Source: Streptomyces sp. NRRL S-31
GTDB lineage: Bacteria; Actinomycetota; Actinomycetes; Streptomycetales; Streptomycetaceae
DNA length: 64,000 nt
NCBI RefSeq assembly: GCF_000718775.1
Contig: NZ_JOCB01000035.1
Coordinates: forward strand, 1 to 64,000
Direction: 5' to 3'
Under the pieces are notes generated by a model, which was not told the DNA's origin, searched no databases, and saw nothing but the letters and a program-made list of their open reading frames with translations. Each line of letters begins with the position of its first letter. Position 1 is the first letter of the stretch. Position numbers and translations under genes: made by a program. Shown here piece by piece: positions 31,005 to 39,999 of the stretch.

Positions 31005-33533
31005 CTACTCCTTCGCCGTGGCGACCGTCACCGCCCGCACCCGGAGGGCGGCCCGCCCCGGCAGGGCGCTGGCCAGGAGCGCCAGCAGACCGGCGACCCC
31101 GACGACGGCGACGTACAGCAACGGGGTGACCGTCGGGGCGGCCCGGCCCGTCATGCCGACGCTGAACGCGGTGAGCACGGCGAGGGCGATACCGCTGCCG
31201 AGCGCGGTGGCGAGGAACAGCACGGACAGCGCCTCGGTGCGCAGCATCCGCAGCACCTGGCGGCGGGTCGCGCCGGCGAGCCGGAGCAGTGCGAACTCCC
31301 GGACCCGCTCGGCGACCGACATGGCGAGCGTGTTGACGACGGCGATGGCAGTGAACGCCAGGACCAGTCCCATGGCGAGGTAGCCGACCTCGGCGTTCGT
31401 CCGCTGCCGGTCGGCCCGGAGGGCGTCGGCGGCGGCCGGCGAAAGAATCCGCAGCGCCGGGAACTCACGGAGCGTAGTCGCGAGTTCTGTCTGTGTACGG
31501 GTCGTGCCGACGAGGACGGAGGAGGCGAGCGGATTGTCGACGTGCCGAGCCACGAGGTCGTGGGCGAGGGTGAGGTCGCCGAAGCCGAGACCGCGGGCGT
31601 AGACGGCGGCGACGGTGAGCGTGGCGGGCGTGCCGTCGCCGAGCGTGAGTCTCAGGGTGCTTCCCGGCCTCAGGTGCCGCTGTTCCGCGGCCAGTTCGCT
31701 GACCGCGACGGTGCCGGGGCCGAGCCGGCGGAGGGAGCCGGCGGTGACCTCGGGGTCCCAGGTGCGGGTCAGTCCCGCCGGGGTGACGCCCTGCGCGGGG
31801 TACTTGTCGAGGCCGACGCGGACGGTGGTGCGGACCACCTCGGTGACGGTGTCGTGCCCGGCGCGCAGCCGCTCGGCGGCCGCACCCGGTACGCCCGGTC
31901 CCCGCGCGGTGACGACCCAGTCGGCGCGGACGCCGTCGCGGGCCTGGACGCGGGCGGCGTCGTCGAGGGTGCTCTGGACGAAAAGGACGGTGCAGGTCAT
32001 GCCGATGAGCAGGGTGAGCGGGGTGACGACGGAGGCCATGCGGGCGGCGTTGCCGCGCAGGTTGGCGGTGGCGAGCCGGCCGCCGTGCCCGGTGAGCCGG
32101 AGCGGGCCGGCGAGCAGCAGCGCGGCGGCCTTGACCAGCAGCGGACCGAGCAGGGCGACGGACGTGGAGAGGACGACGACGGCGAGGAAGGTCACGGGAG
32201 TCGAGGCGGGTTCGGTGCGCAGGGAGGTGAGGAGGACGACGAGGACGACTCCGCCGGCCAGGAGCAGCAGCCCGGCGGCGATCCTGCCCCGGGCGGGTCG
32301 GGTGCGTTCGGTCCTGGCCTCGGCCAGGGCCTCGGCGGGGCGGATCCGGGAGATCCTGCGGGAGGCGATCCGGGCCGCCGCCCAGGCGCCGAGCAGGGTG
32401 GCGGCGAGAGCGGCGAGCGGCGGGAAGACGCCGGCGGTGTGTTCGAGCGTGTCGGGTACGGCGCCCAGGGCGACGAACCGGGAGTGCAGCCAGCCGCCCA
32501 GCGGCAGCCCGAGCAGGGCGCCGGCCGTGCCCGCCACCGCGCCGACGATCAGCGCCTCCCGGCCGAGCAGCCGTCGGATCTGCCCGGGGGTGGCGGCGAC
32601 GGCCCGCAGCAGGGCGAGTTCGCGGTGGCGCTGCTGCACGGTGAGCGCGAAGGTGCCGACGACCACGAGCACCGCCACCAGCAGCGAGGTGCCGCCCATG
32701 GCGCCGCCCATGCTGACCAGCCGGGTGCGGGCGGCAGCCGCGTCCAGGAACTCGACGGGCCCGCGGGCGTCGCCGGTCGTGACCTGGGCCGTGGTGCCGC
32801 GCAGCGCCCGTGCCACCGCCTGGCGCACCCGCTCGGGGTCCGCCCCCTTGGCCGGCAGCACGCCGAACGCGGTGACCTGCCCTGGGTGCGCGGCCAGCCG
32901 GCGGGCCTCGGCGGCGGAGAAGAACAGGGACGTCTGGTGGCGTACGGGGGTGGCCGGGGTGGCGATACCGCTGATGCGGTAGGTGCGCGGGGCCCGGGTG
33001 GACTGCACGGTGAGCCGGTCTCCGGTCCGCAGCCGGGCCCGCGCGGCGAGGCCGCCGTCGATGACGAGGTCGTCCGCGGCCCGCGGGGCGCGGCCCGCCG
33101 CCAGCCGGTACGGGGTCAGGACGGCGGAGTCCCAGGCGTGGCCGTAGGCAGTACGGCCGCCGGTGCCGGCCGGGGTCGACGGCTGGGCGAGGAAGGTCAG
33201 CTCGGGGACGACCCGGGCGACACCGGGGGTGCGGGCGAGTCCGTCGCGCAGGTGCTCGGGGAGCCAGGCACGCTCGGCGATGGGCTTCGCCTTGTGCTTG
33301 ACCTTGGTCTTGCCCTTCTTGTGCTTGACGGTGGTCCGGCGCACGTACTGGTCGGCGGAGACCAGGACGGGGGTGGCGGCGTAGCGCTCGGTGCGGATGG
33401 TGCCGCGCAGGCCGGTGCCGAGGAGGGTGCCGCAAGCGGTGATCAGCGCCGCCGCGCACATCAGGGCGAGGAAGGCACCGAGGAACCCCGTTTTCCGGGC
33501 GCGGACGGTCCGCAGGGCGTAACGGAGCATCAT
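31005..33533 (-). CDS. FtsX/MacB-type ABC permease
   Basis: 842 residues. N-terminal helix (FLGAFLALMCAAALITACGTLLG) is followed by a large extracytoplasmic domain including a Lys-rich KHKKGKTKVKHKAK stretch, then two FtsX cores (around LVAVLVVVGTFALTVQQRHRELALLRAVAATPGQIRR, in parts, and VNTLAMSVAERVREFALLRLAGATRRQVLRML), and about ten membrane helices in total. It belongs to mechanotransmission ABC systems for lipoproteins, peptides or wall hydrolases. The ATPase normally encoded next to it is missing on both sides. ATG at 33533 (a second ATG follows at once), weak ribosome site AGAGAG. Confidence 0.88.
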   Translation of the reverse strand: MMLRYALRTVRARKTGFLGAFLALMCAAALITACGTLLGTGLRGTIRTERYAATPVLVSADQYVRRTTVKHKKGKTKVKHKAKPIAERAWLPEHLRDGLARTPGVARVVPELTFLAQPSTPAGTGGRTAYGHAWDSAVLTPYRLAAGRAPRAADDLVIDGGLAARARLRTGDRLTVQSTRAPRTYRISGIATPATPVRHQTSLFFSAAEARRLAAHPGQVTAFGVLPAKGADPERVRQAVARALRGTTAQVTTGDARGPVEFLDAAAARTRLVSMGGAMGGTSLLVAVLVVVGTFALTVQQRHRELALLRAVAATPGQIRRLLGREALIVGAVAGTAGALLGLPLGGWLHSRFVALGAVPDTLEHTAGVFPPLAALAATLLGAWAAARIASRRISRIRPAEALAEARTERTRPARGRIAAGLLLLAGGVVLVVLLTSLRTEPASTPVTFLAVVVLSTSVALLGPLLVKAAALLLAGPLRLTGHGGRLATANLRGNAARMASVVTPLTLLIGMTCTVLFVQSTLDDAARVQARDGVRADWVVTARGPGVPGAAAERLRAGHDTVTEVVRTTVRVGLDKYPAQGVTPAGLTRTWDPEVTAGSLRRLGPGTVAVSELAAEQRHLRPGSTLRLTLGDGTPATLTVAAVYARGLGFGDLTLAHDLVARHVDNPLASSVLVGTTRTQTELATTLREFPALRILSPAAADALRADRQRTNAEVGYLAMGLVLAFTAIAVVNTLAMSVAERVREFALLRLAGATRRQVLRMLRTEALSVLFLATALGSGIALAVLTAFSVGMTGRAAPTVTPLLYVAVVGVAGLLALLASALPGRAALRVRAVTVATAKE

Positions 33534-33797
33534 GGGGACGGGCTCTCTTCTGTTGTGTGGCACGGGTGGTGTCGCGCGCGCTCCGCCTCCGGCTGGAGCG
33601 GTCACCGGACGCCTGGGGCGCGGATACAGATTCGCCCGTGCGGGCAGCGGAGACACTGCGGTGACCAGGCGTCTTGCCACGGGGGTCATCCCACCCGTCC
33701 GCGGCGGGGGTTAACCCCACCCCGGGGTGCCCGTCACGGGCCGCCGTCCCCGCGGGGGCGAGGAGGCTCCCGTCCCGGCGCCCGTCCCCGGCAGCCG
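33534..33797. other. Gene-free stretch between recX and the permease gene
   Basis: 264 bases downstream of recX. It probably carries the permease promoter; no clear hairpin or operator was recognised. Confidence 0.4.
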
Positions 33798-34748
33798 TCA
33801 GAAGTCGCCGTCCCCGAGGTACTCCGTGTCCTCGCCCTCTTCCTCCAGGGCCCGGCGGACGACCCGGAGGGCCATGCCCTCGGGGTAGCCCTTGCGGGCG
33901 AGCATGCCCGCGAGCCGCCGGAGCCGCTTGTCGCGGTCGAGGCCACGGGTGGCACGCAGCTTGCGGTCGACGAGTTCGCGGGCGGTCGTCTCCTCCTGCT
34001 CGGAGTCCAGCTGGGCCACGGCGTCCTCGATCAGCGCCGAGTCGACGCCCTTGGTCCGCAGTTCGCGGGCGAGGGCGCGGCGGGCGAGGCCCCGCCCATG
34101 GTGCCGGGACTCCACCCAGGCGTCGGCGAAGGCGCCGTCGTCGATGAGCCCGACCTCCTCGAACCGTGACAGCACCTCCTCGGCCACGTCCTCGGGGATC
34201 TCCCGCTTGCGCAGCGCGTCCGCGAGCTGCTTGCGGGTGCGCGGGGTCCCGGTGAGCAGGCGCAGGCAGATCGCCCGGGCCCGCTCAGCCGGGTCCCCCG
34301 AAGACTCCCCCCGCTCGTCCCTCGCCGAGGGAGGGGGGTCTCCGTCCACGCCGGGCGCGTCCCCGAATCCGCGCCGCCGCCGGCCGCGTCCCGCGTCCCG
34401 GGGGCCGCCGGGTCCCCGTGAGCCCCGGCCGCCGGGCGAACCGCCCCCGTACGGTTCACCGTCCGCGCCGTGCGCGCCGGCCGTGTCCGCGCCGTCGTCC
34501 TCCCCGTATCCGCCGGCGCCGCGATGGGCGCCGGAGCCGTCGTGCGCCCACTGTCCGCGGTCCCGGCCGGGTCCGCCGTACGGGCCGTATCCGTCGGTGC
34601 CGCCGTGCACGTCGTGCCTGTCGAACCCGTCGTCCCGGTGTCCGTCCTCACCGTCCCGGGCGGAGTCCGGGTAGCCCCCGGTGCCCCTCCCCCGTGGGGC
34701 ACCGGGGGTGGCGTACTCGTACTCGGCCCAGTCGGTTCGTCGTGTCAC
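33798..34748 (-). CDS. recX: RecX, RecA regulator, with long N-terminal extension
   Basis: 316 residues. The C-terminal 160 residues are RecX: AICLRLLTGTPRTRKQLADA, EIPEDVAEEVLSRFEEVGLIDD, FADAWVESRHHGRGLARRAL, and a third helical repeat ending RRALEEEGED. RecX binds RecA filaments and inhibits recombinase and coprotease activity. The first 150 residues are Gly/Asp/Arg/Tyr-rich and likely disordered, making the protein much longer than typical RecX. GTG at 34748 lies 3 bases after the recA stop, so it is co-transcribed; MTRRTDWAEY is the start commonly annotated in streptomycetes. Confidence 0.92.
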   Translation of the reverse strand: MTRRTDWAEYEYATPGAPRGRGTGGYPDSARDGEDGHRDDGFDRHDVHGGTDGYGPYGGPGRDRGQWAHDGSGAHRGAGGYGEDDGADTAGAHGADGEPYGGGSPGGRGSRGPGGPRDAGRGRRRRGFGDAPGVDGDPPPSARDERGESSGDPAERARAICLRLLTGTPRTRKQLADALRKREIPEDVAEEVLSRFEEVGLIDDGAFADAWVESRHHGRGLARRALARELRTKGVDSALIEDAVAQLDSEQEETTARELVDRKLRATRGLDRDKRLRRLAGMLARKGYPEGMALRVVRRALEEEGEDTEYLGDGDF

Positions 34749-34751
34749 GGG

Positions 34752-35882
34752 TCAGCTCTTGGTCGCGGCGGCCTTGGGCTTGGTGGCCTTGGCGGCTGCC
34801 GGGGCGGGGGCCGACTTGGCGGTGTCCTCGGCCGCCGCGGTGGTGACCGCCGCGTCCGCGCCCGGCTCGCCGACGGGCTCCTCCGGCCGGACGCCCACGC
34901 CCAGCTTCTCCTTGATCTTCTTCTCGATCTCGTTGGCCAGGTCGGGGTTGTCCTTGAGGAAGTTGCGCGCGTTCTCCTTGCCCTGGCCGAGCTGGTCGCC
35001 CTCGTACGTGTACCAGGCGCCGGCCTTGCGGACGAAGCCGTGCTCCACGCCCATGTCGATCAGACCGCCCTCGCGGCTGATGCCCTGGCCGTAGAGGATG
35101 TCAAACTCGGCCTGCTTGAAGGGCGGCGCGACCTTGTTCTTGACGACCTTGCAGCGGGTGCGGTTGCCGACCGCCTCCGTGCCGTCCTTCAGGGTCTCGA
35201 TGCGGCGGATGTCGATGCGCACCGAGGCGTAGAACTTCAGGGCCCGGCCACCGGTCGTCGTCTCCGGGGAGCCGAACATCACGCCGATCTTCTCGCGGAG
35301 CTGGTTGATGAAGATCGCGGTGGTCTTGGACTGGTTGAGCGCGCTGGTGATCTTGCGCAGGGCCTGGCTCATCAGACGGGCCTGGAGACCCACGTGGCTG
35401 TCGCCCATCTCGCCCTCGATCTCCGCGCGCGGGACGAGCGCGGCGACGGAGTCGATGACGATGAGGTCGAGGGCGCCGGAGCGGACCAGCATGTCCACGA
35501 TCTCCAGGGCCTGCTCGCCGTTGTCGGGCTGGGAGAGGATCAGGTTGTCGATGTCGACGCCGAGCTTGCGCGCGTACTCGGGGTCGAGGGCGTGCTCGGC
35601 GTCCACGAAGGCGACCTGGCCGCCGGCCTTCTGCGCGTTCGCCACGGCGTGCAGGGTCAGGGTCGTCTTACCGGAGGACTCCGGTCCGTAGATCTCCACG
35701 ACACGGCCGCGCGGCAGGCCGCCGACGCCGAGGGCGACGTCGAGCGCGGTCGAACCGGTCGAGATGACCTCGATGGGCTCCTTCGACCGCTCGCCCATGC
35801 GCATGACAGCGCCCTTGCCGAACTGCCGTTCAATCTGTGCGAGCGCGGCGTCGAGCGCCTTCTCGCGGTCGGTTCCTGCCAT
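34752..35882 (-). CDS. recA: RecA recombinase
   Basis: 376 residues. Forms ATP-dependent filaments on ssDNA for homologous recombination and LexA cleavage. Walker [10 protein letters not shown], Walker [16 protein letters not shown]-binding loop region [20 protein letters not shown], and [21 protein letters not shown]. The C-terminus is a Lys/Ala-rich tail ([15 protein letters not shown]). ATG at 35882; homology begins at [14 protein letters not shown]. An SOS box precedes it and recX follows. Confidence 0.98.
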   Translation of the reverse strand: MAGTDREKALDAALAQIERQFGKGAVMRMGERSKEPIEVISTGSTALDVALGVGGLPRGRVVEIYGPESSGKTTLTLHAVANAQKAGGQVAFVDAEHALDPEYARKLGVDIDNLILSQPDNGEQALEIVDMLVRSGALDLIVIDSVAALVPRAEIEGEMGDSHVGLQARLMSQALRKITSALNQSKTTAIFINQLREKIGVMFGSPETTTGGRALKFYASVRIDIRRIETLKDGTEAVGNRTRCKVVKNKVAPPFKQAEFDILYGQGISREGGLIDMGVEHGFVRKAGAWYTYEGDQLGQGKENARNFLKDNPDLANEIEKKIKEKLGVGVRPEEPVGEPGADAAVTTAAAEDTAKSAPAPAAAKATKPKAAATKS

Positions 35883-36044
35883 GGGTTCCACCCGGTTTGC
35901 TTGAGTCGATCGCTTCACGTCAAAGACGCTAACGCCTGCCACTGACAATGCGCCCCGACGCAGGCCCGGCCTGTGGATAACCCTGGGACATATCCCGGCG
36001 AACCGGGACGAAGTACCCGGCCGAAAGCCTCGCCTGAGCCTCCA

Positions 36045-36073
36045 TAAGAATGGATGTTCGATTTTGGTGTCAA
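36045..36073 (-). promoter_or_regulatory. recA promoter with LexA-type SOS box
   Basis: On the minus strand TTGACA (36073-36068) is followed, inside the spacer and -10 region, by GAACATCCATTC (36059-36048). This dodecamer is the SOS box reported for streptomycete recA promoters (from memory). LexA bound here would overlap the polymerase site. The leader is about 160 bases. Confidence 0.8.
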
Positions 36074-36931
36074 GCGCACCACGCGGCACGGCGACCCTTC
36101 CACGGGGCGGGCGGAGAGGGGCGCGGACCGCGCCGGCCCGGCGGCCACGCGGACCCGGCGACGGCGTGCCCCGGCTCGTCGCCGAGGCCGGCGCCGGCCA
36201 CCCGGTGCGCCCTCTTTACCGGTCGCCTGGTCCGGCCTCGTCCATTTGGTGGTGTTCGCGGCCGACAGCGGCCCCTGGGGACGGCCCCGTCTCGTGGCAC
36301 AAGCCTGTGACGTTCGGGCTCCCCTTCGGGGGGACGCTGATCGCGGTCACCTGGGTCACGTCGTACCTGCGGACCGGCGGCCGACGGCGCGCGGCCCTGC
36401 TGTTCGTGCTCGCCGCCGACTGCGCGGTGGAGGTGGCCGGCACACCCCCCAGGCGTGGCGCCGGGTGCCCTCGCACCTGAAACATGAAGACGCCCTTCGA
36501 CGCGGGGATGTCCATGACGCCCGCGGCGGACGGCGGCGTGCTGGGCGTCCTGCTCGCCGCCTTCGCCGTCACGTCCTTCCGGCACCGGCCGGCGGGCCCC
36601 GCCGGGATGCCGCTCGCCGTGCGGTTTGGCTTCGCGCTCCTGCTGGTGGCGCCGGCCTCCGGCGCGGTGACGACCGCGCCGGAGGCCCTGATGCGGATCG
36701 GTGGTCCTGACGCGGACCGGCCACCAGGAGGCCGCCTACCACTCGACGGCCCCGCTGAAGCCGCCGCACGGCGTGAGCCCGCACGCGGTCCTTGTCCTGC
36801 CCCTGCCGACCTGGCCGCTGTCCCGTACGCCCCGGAGCGAGCAGGCACGGCGGCGGGCCGTGGCCGCGGCGGCCGGCTGCTACCCGGCGGCCGTCGTCGT
36901 GGCCGCCGGGTGGGCGGTGCCGACGTACTGA
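36064..36931 (+). pseudogene. Frameshifted membrane-protein gene
   Basis: Fragments of one conserved streptomycete membrane protein lie in order but in changing frames: [18 protein letters not shown] (frame of 36064), WSGLVHLVVFAADSGPWG (next frame), PVSWHKPVTFGLPFGGTLIA (first frame), PQAWRRVPSHL (second), NMKTPFDAGMSM through APASGAV (first), and LTRTGHQEAAYHSTAPLKP to a stop at 36931 (third). At least five indels are needed (near 36225, 36285, 36445, 36480 and 36700), some in short C or A runs. Hydrophobic segments remain. It is divergent from recA. Family membership is recalled, not searched; assembly errors are an alternative. Confidence 0.75.
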
Positions 36932-37022
36932 GCCGGCGGCGACCCGCAGGAGCGGTCTGCCTGACGTGGCAGCGGCCCGCGGGAGCGATCCGCCTGATGC
37001 GGGACCGGCACGCGGGGGCGGT

Positions 37023-38273
37023 CTACGACTGCTCCTGCTCGCCGGCGCGGCGGCCGACCCACAGCCGTCGCGCGCGCGTGAGCACCCCCGGACCGGACGG
37101 GGCCCTGCCCAGGTGTCCCTGCACCCTCGGGTCGTCCGTGACGGCGTACCGCTTCACGTACGCCCCCAGGAACGCCTGGAGCGTGGCCACCGCCGGAATG
37201 GCGATCAGCGCGCCGACCGCGCCCAGCAGGGCGGTGCCCGCGATGACCGAGCCGAAAGCGACCGCCGGGTGGATGTCGACGGTCCTCGCGGTCAGCTTGG
37301 GCTGGAGCATGTAGTTCTCGAACTGCTGGTAGATCACGACGAAGACCAGCACCCAGACCGCGTACCAGGGATTGACGGTGAACGCGATCAGCATCGGCAG
37401 CGCGCCCGCGAGGTAGGTGCCGATGGTCGGGATGAACTGCGAGACCAGACCCACCCAGACCCCGAGCACGGGCGCATACGGTACGCCCATGGCCTCGAGC
37501 AGGACGTAGTGCGCGATCCCGGAGATGAGTGCCATGAGGCCGCGCGAGTAGAGGTAGCCGCCCGTCTTGTCGACGGCGATCTCCCAGGCGCGCAGCACCT
37601 CGGCCTGGCGCGCGGGCGGCAGGACGGAGCACAGGGCGCGGCGCAGCCGGGGGCCGTCCGCGGCGAAGTAGAACGAGAACAGGGCGACCGTGAGCAGCCG
37701 GAAGAGGCCGCCGAGCACCTGGGCGGACACGTCGAGGACACCGGCCGCGCTGTTCTGGACGTACTTGCGCAACCAGCTGGAGTGGAGCAGGCCCTCCTGG
37801 ATGTCCACCCGCTTGAGGTCCGTGCGGAAGGTGTGGTTGATCCAGTTGATCAACGAGTCGAGGTATTCCGGGAAACCCTCGACCATCTTGATGATCTGAC
37901 CGGCCAGCATCGACCCGAGCAGGGTGACGAACCCGGCGGTGACGATCGTCAGGCCGAGGAAGACCAGGAAGGTGGCGAGCCCCCTGCGCATGCCCCGGGC
38001 CGCCATCCGGCTCACCGCCGGCTCGATCGCGAGGGCCAGGAAGAACGCGATCAATATGTTGATCAGGAGTCCGGTCAGCTGGTGGAAGGCCCAGCTGCCG
38101 AACTGGAACGCGGCGATCAGCGCGAGCGCGAGCACCATGGCCCGGGGCAGCCAGCGCGGCATCCTGCCGCCCGGTGCGACGGCGTCGGAGAGCGGGGGCC
38201 GGCGGGGCCGGGTCGCGGCGGCCGGTGCCGCCTGCCGGGCGGACGGCTCGCCGTCCTCGGCGGTGGGTGCCAT
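37023..38273 (-). CDS. AI-2E family transporter
   Basis: About 416 residues with eight predicted helices. Family features: LINILIAFFLALAIEPAVSRM, QIIKMVEGFPEYL, RLLTVALFSFYFAADGPRLR, SQFIPTIGTYLAGALPM, and QPKLTARTVDIHPAVAFGSVIAGTALLG (in parts). Members export the autoinducer AI-2 in some bacteria or act as Na+/H+ antiporters; in actinomycetes the substrate is unknown. The N-terminal 60 residues are cytosolic and Pro/Ala-rich. ATG at 38273 has GAGGACCCC upstream; a GTG at 38297 is an alternative. Confidence 0.85.
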   Translation of the reverse strand: MAPTAEDGEPSARQAAPAAATRPRRPPLSDAVAPGGRMPRWLPRAMVLALALIAAFQFGSWAFHQLTGLLINILIAFFLALAIEPAVSRMAARGMRRGLATFLVFLGLTIVTAGFVTLLGSMLAGQIIKMVEGFPEYLDSLINWINHTFRTDLKRVDIQEGLLHSSWLRKYVQNSAAGVLDVSAQVLGGLFRLLTVALFSFYFAADGPRLRRALCSVLPPARQAEVLRAWEIAVDKTGGYLYSRGLMALISGIAHYVLLEAMGVPYAPVLGVWVGLVSQFIPTIGTYLAGALPMLIAFTVNPWYAVWVLVFVVIYQQFENYMLQPKLTARTVDIHPAVAFGSVIAGTALLGAVGALIAIPAVATLQAFLGAYVKRYAVTDDPRVQGHLGRAPSGPGVLTRARRLWVGRRAGEQEQS

Positions 38274-38377
38274 GGGGTCCTCGTCAGTCGGTGCCACGCG
38301 CCCAGTCTCGCCGACGCCACCGGCAACCCGTGCCCACCCGCGTCCTTCGTGACGGATCGGTGCCGTACCGGCACCTT

Positions 38378-38406
38378 TTCCGGAAGACAAAAAAGGACTT
38401 TCCGGA
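38378..38406. promoter_or_regulatory. Paired TTCCGGAA palindromes, 21-bp apart
   Basis: TTCCGGAA occurs at 38378-38385 and 38399-38406, two helical turns apart, with an A-run (ACAAAAAAGG) between them. The low-G+C patch stands out. It lies upstream of the AI-2E gene and downstream of the DUF3046 gene; it may be an operator pair or, since the palindromes can also pair with each other, a hairpin terminator. Confidence 0.5.
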
Positions 38407-38454
38407 ACGGGAGGGCGTGCGACCGCTCGTCCGGCACACCAGGTGCGCGGCGCG

Positions 38455-38649
38455 TCAGTGCCGCTCGCCCGGGACGTCCATCACGGCGCAGACCACGCGC
38501 CACACCTCCTTGGCGTCCCAGCCCGCGTCCAGCGCCTCGTTCACCGTGCGTCCGCCCAGCTCGGACATCACGTGATCGCGCGCGAAGGTTTCGGCGTACC
38601 CCGATCCGAAGTGTTCCGCCATCCGCTGCCAGAAGACCGTCAACCGCAT
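38455..38649 (-). CDS. DUF3046 protein
   Basis: 64 residues: MRLTVFWQRMAEHFG, YAETFARDHVMSELGGRTVNEAL (in parts) and KEVWRVVCAVMDVP match the actinobacterial DUF3046 family, regularly found near recA-recX. Function unknown; small soluble helical protein. ATG at 38649; two upstream codons including a GTG are also in frame. Confidence 0.9.
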   Translation of the reverse strand: MRLTVFWQRMAEHFGSGYAETFARDHVMSELGGRTVNEALDAGWDAKEVWRVVCAVMDVPGERH

Positions 38650-38729
38650 GCCCACAGTATCCCGCCCACGGGGGGTGGGCCCGCCCGGGAGTGCCTGCCG
38701 GGACCGCTTCGCGCCCTACGGTCTGACCC

Positions 38730-39674
38730 ATGGCAGTTTCAGGAGTATCCCCGCTCCCCTCCACGCCCCCGGCGCGCTCTCCGCTCTTCCGCGCCGAACA
38801 GTTCGTGTGGCTCACCGCGCGCGTGCTGGAGCAGCGCCTGTTCGCTTACCACTTCCTGCACGGCGGCCCGGAGGCGGTGGAAACGGCACTGGACGCCTAC
38901 CGCAACGAGGACGGCGGATACGGACACGCGCTGGAGCCCGACCTGCGCGGACCGGTCAGCCAGCCCCTGCACACCGCGCACGCGCTGCGGGTGCTGGACG
39001 CCGTCGGGCGCTGCGGCGGGCAGCGGGTGGAGCGCGTGTGCCGCTATCTGACCTCCGTCTCCACCCCGGACGGCGCCCTTCCGGTGGTCCACCCCGGCCA
39101 GCGCGGTTACCCGACGGCGCCGTTCGTCCCGGTCGTCGACGATCCGCCCAGCGAGCTGCTGTCCACCGGCCCGGTGGTCGGACTGCTGCACCGCAACGAG
39201 GTGTGGCACGCCTGGCTGTTCCGGGCCACCGACTACTGCTGGCAGGCGGTGGAATCGCTGGAGAAGTCCCACCCCTACGAGGTGGCGGCCGCCGTGGCGT
39301 TCCTGGACTCCGCTCCCGACCGCCCGCGCGCGGAGGCCGCCGCCGACCGGCTGGGCCGCCTGGTGCGGGAGCAGCGGCTCGCGGCACTGGACCCGGACCG
39401 GCTCGGCGCGTTCCCGGTCGCGCCCGGCTACGCCCCCGGCGAGCACCACTTCCCGCACGACTTCGCCCGGAGCCCGGACTCCCTCGCGCGCGCGTGGTTC
39501 ACCGACGAGGAGATGACGCGCTCGCTGGACCACCTGGCGGCCGAGCAGCGGGAGGACGGCGGCTGGCCGGTCACCTGGCGCCGGTGGGCACCGGCGCCCG
39601 CGCTGGAGGCGCGCTCCCTGGTGACGATCGAGGCGCTGCGCACCCTGCGGGCCCACGGCCGCTTCGTGGGCTGA
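38730..39674 (+). CDS. Alpha/alpha-toroid (prenyltransferase/squalene-cyclase repeat-like) protein
   Basis: 314 residues. Repeats of the type YRNEDGGYGHALEPDLRG and EQREDGGWPVTWRRWAP (QW-like) suggest the alpha/alpha-toroid fold of terpene cyclases and prenyltransferases, but the acid motif DxDD of a cyclase is not seen. No signal peptide. A conserved streptomycete protein of this locus; role unknown. ATG at 38730 follows a short gap divergent from DUF3046. Confidence 0.8.
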   Translation: MAVSGVSPLPSTPPARSPLFRAEQFVWLTARVLEQRLFAYHFLHGGPEAVETALDAYRNEDGGYGHALEPDLRGPVSQPLHTAHALRVLDAVGRCGGQRVERVCRYLTSVSTPDGALPVVHPGQRGYPTAPFVPVVDDPPSELLSTGPVVGLLHRNEVWHAWLFRATDYCWQAVESLEKSHPYEVAAAVAFLDSAPDRPRAEAAADRLGRLVREQRLAALDPDRLGAFPVAPGYAPGEHHFPHDFARSPDSLARAWFTDEEMTRSLDHLAAEQREDGGWPVTWRRWAPAPALEARSLVTIEALRTLRAHGRFVG

Positions 39675-39999
39675 GCCGCCGCCGCGCCGCGCCCCGGGCC
39701 GCCCCGTCAGGGACGGCCGGCGGGCTCCGTCCGCCTCACCCGCCGATGGCCCTTACGCCCACGGTCACCGCCCGCCACCGGCCCCGCTCCCCTGCCACCG
39801 GCCCCTTGCTCCGCCGGCCCGCCTCGCCCGCCTCGCCCGCCACCAGCCCGCCACCAGCCCGGCCCGGCCCCCGCGATCAACCCCGCTCCGTCGGCCCGCC
39901 TCCCCCGCCACTCCACCAGCCGGTCCGGTCGGGAGGCCGGTGTCCGTCCTGTTTGCCCAGGTCAGGGCAATTGTCAGTGGGCGGGTGCAGGATGGACGC
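39675..39999. other. Gene-free stretch upstream of lhr
   Basis: 325 bases, very C-rich, with short CGCC/CACCAGCC repeats and no credible gene. An inverted repeat TTGCCC-AGGTCA-GGGCAA lies at 39953-39970, about 30 bases before the lhr start. Confidence 0.5.

Noticed and set aside
37023..38273. Calling the AI-2E family gene a quorum-sensing exporter
   Set aside because: Family members have varied roles and no luxS-type gene is seen, so only the family name is used.
38730..39674. Calling the toroid-fold gene a terpene cyclase
   Set aside because: The DxDD or DDxxD catalytic motifs are not present and no isoprenoid genes are adjacent.
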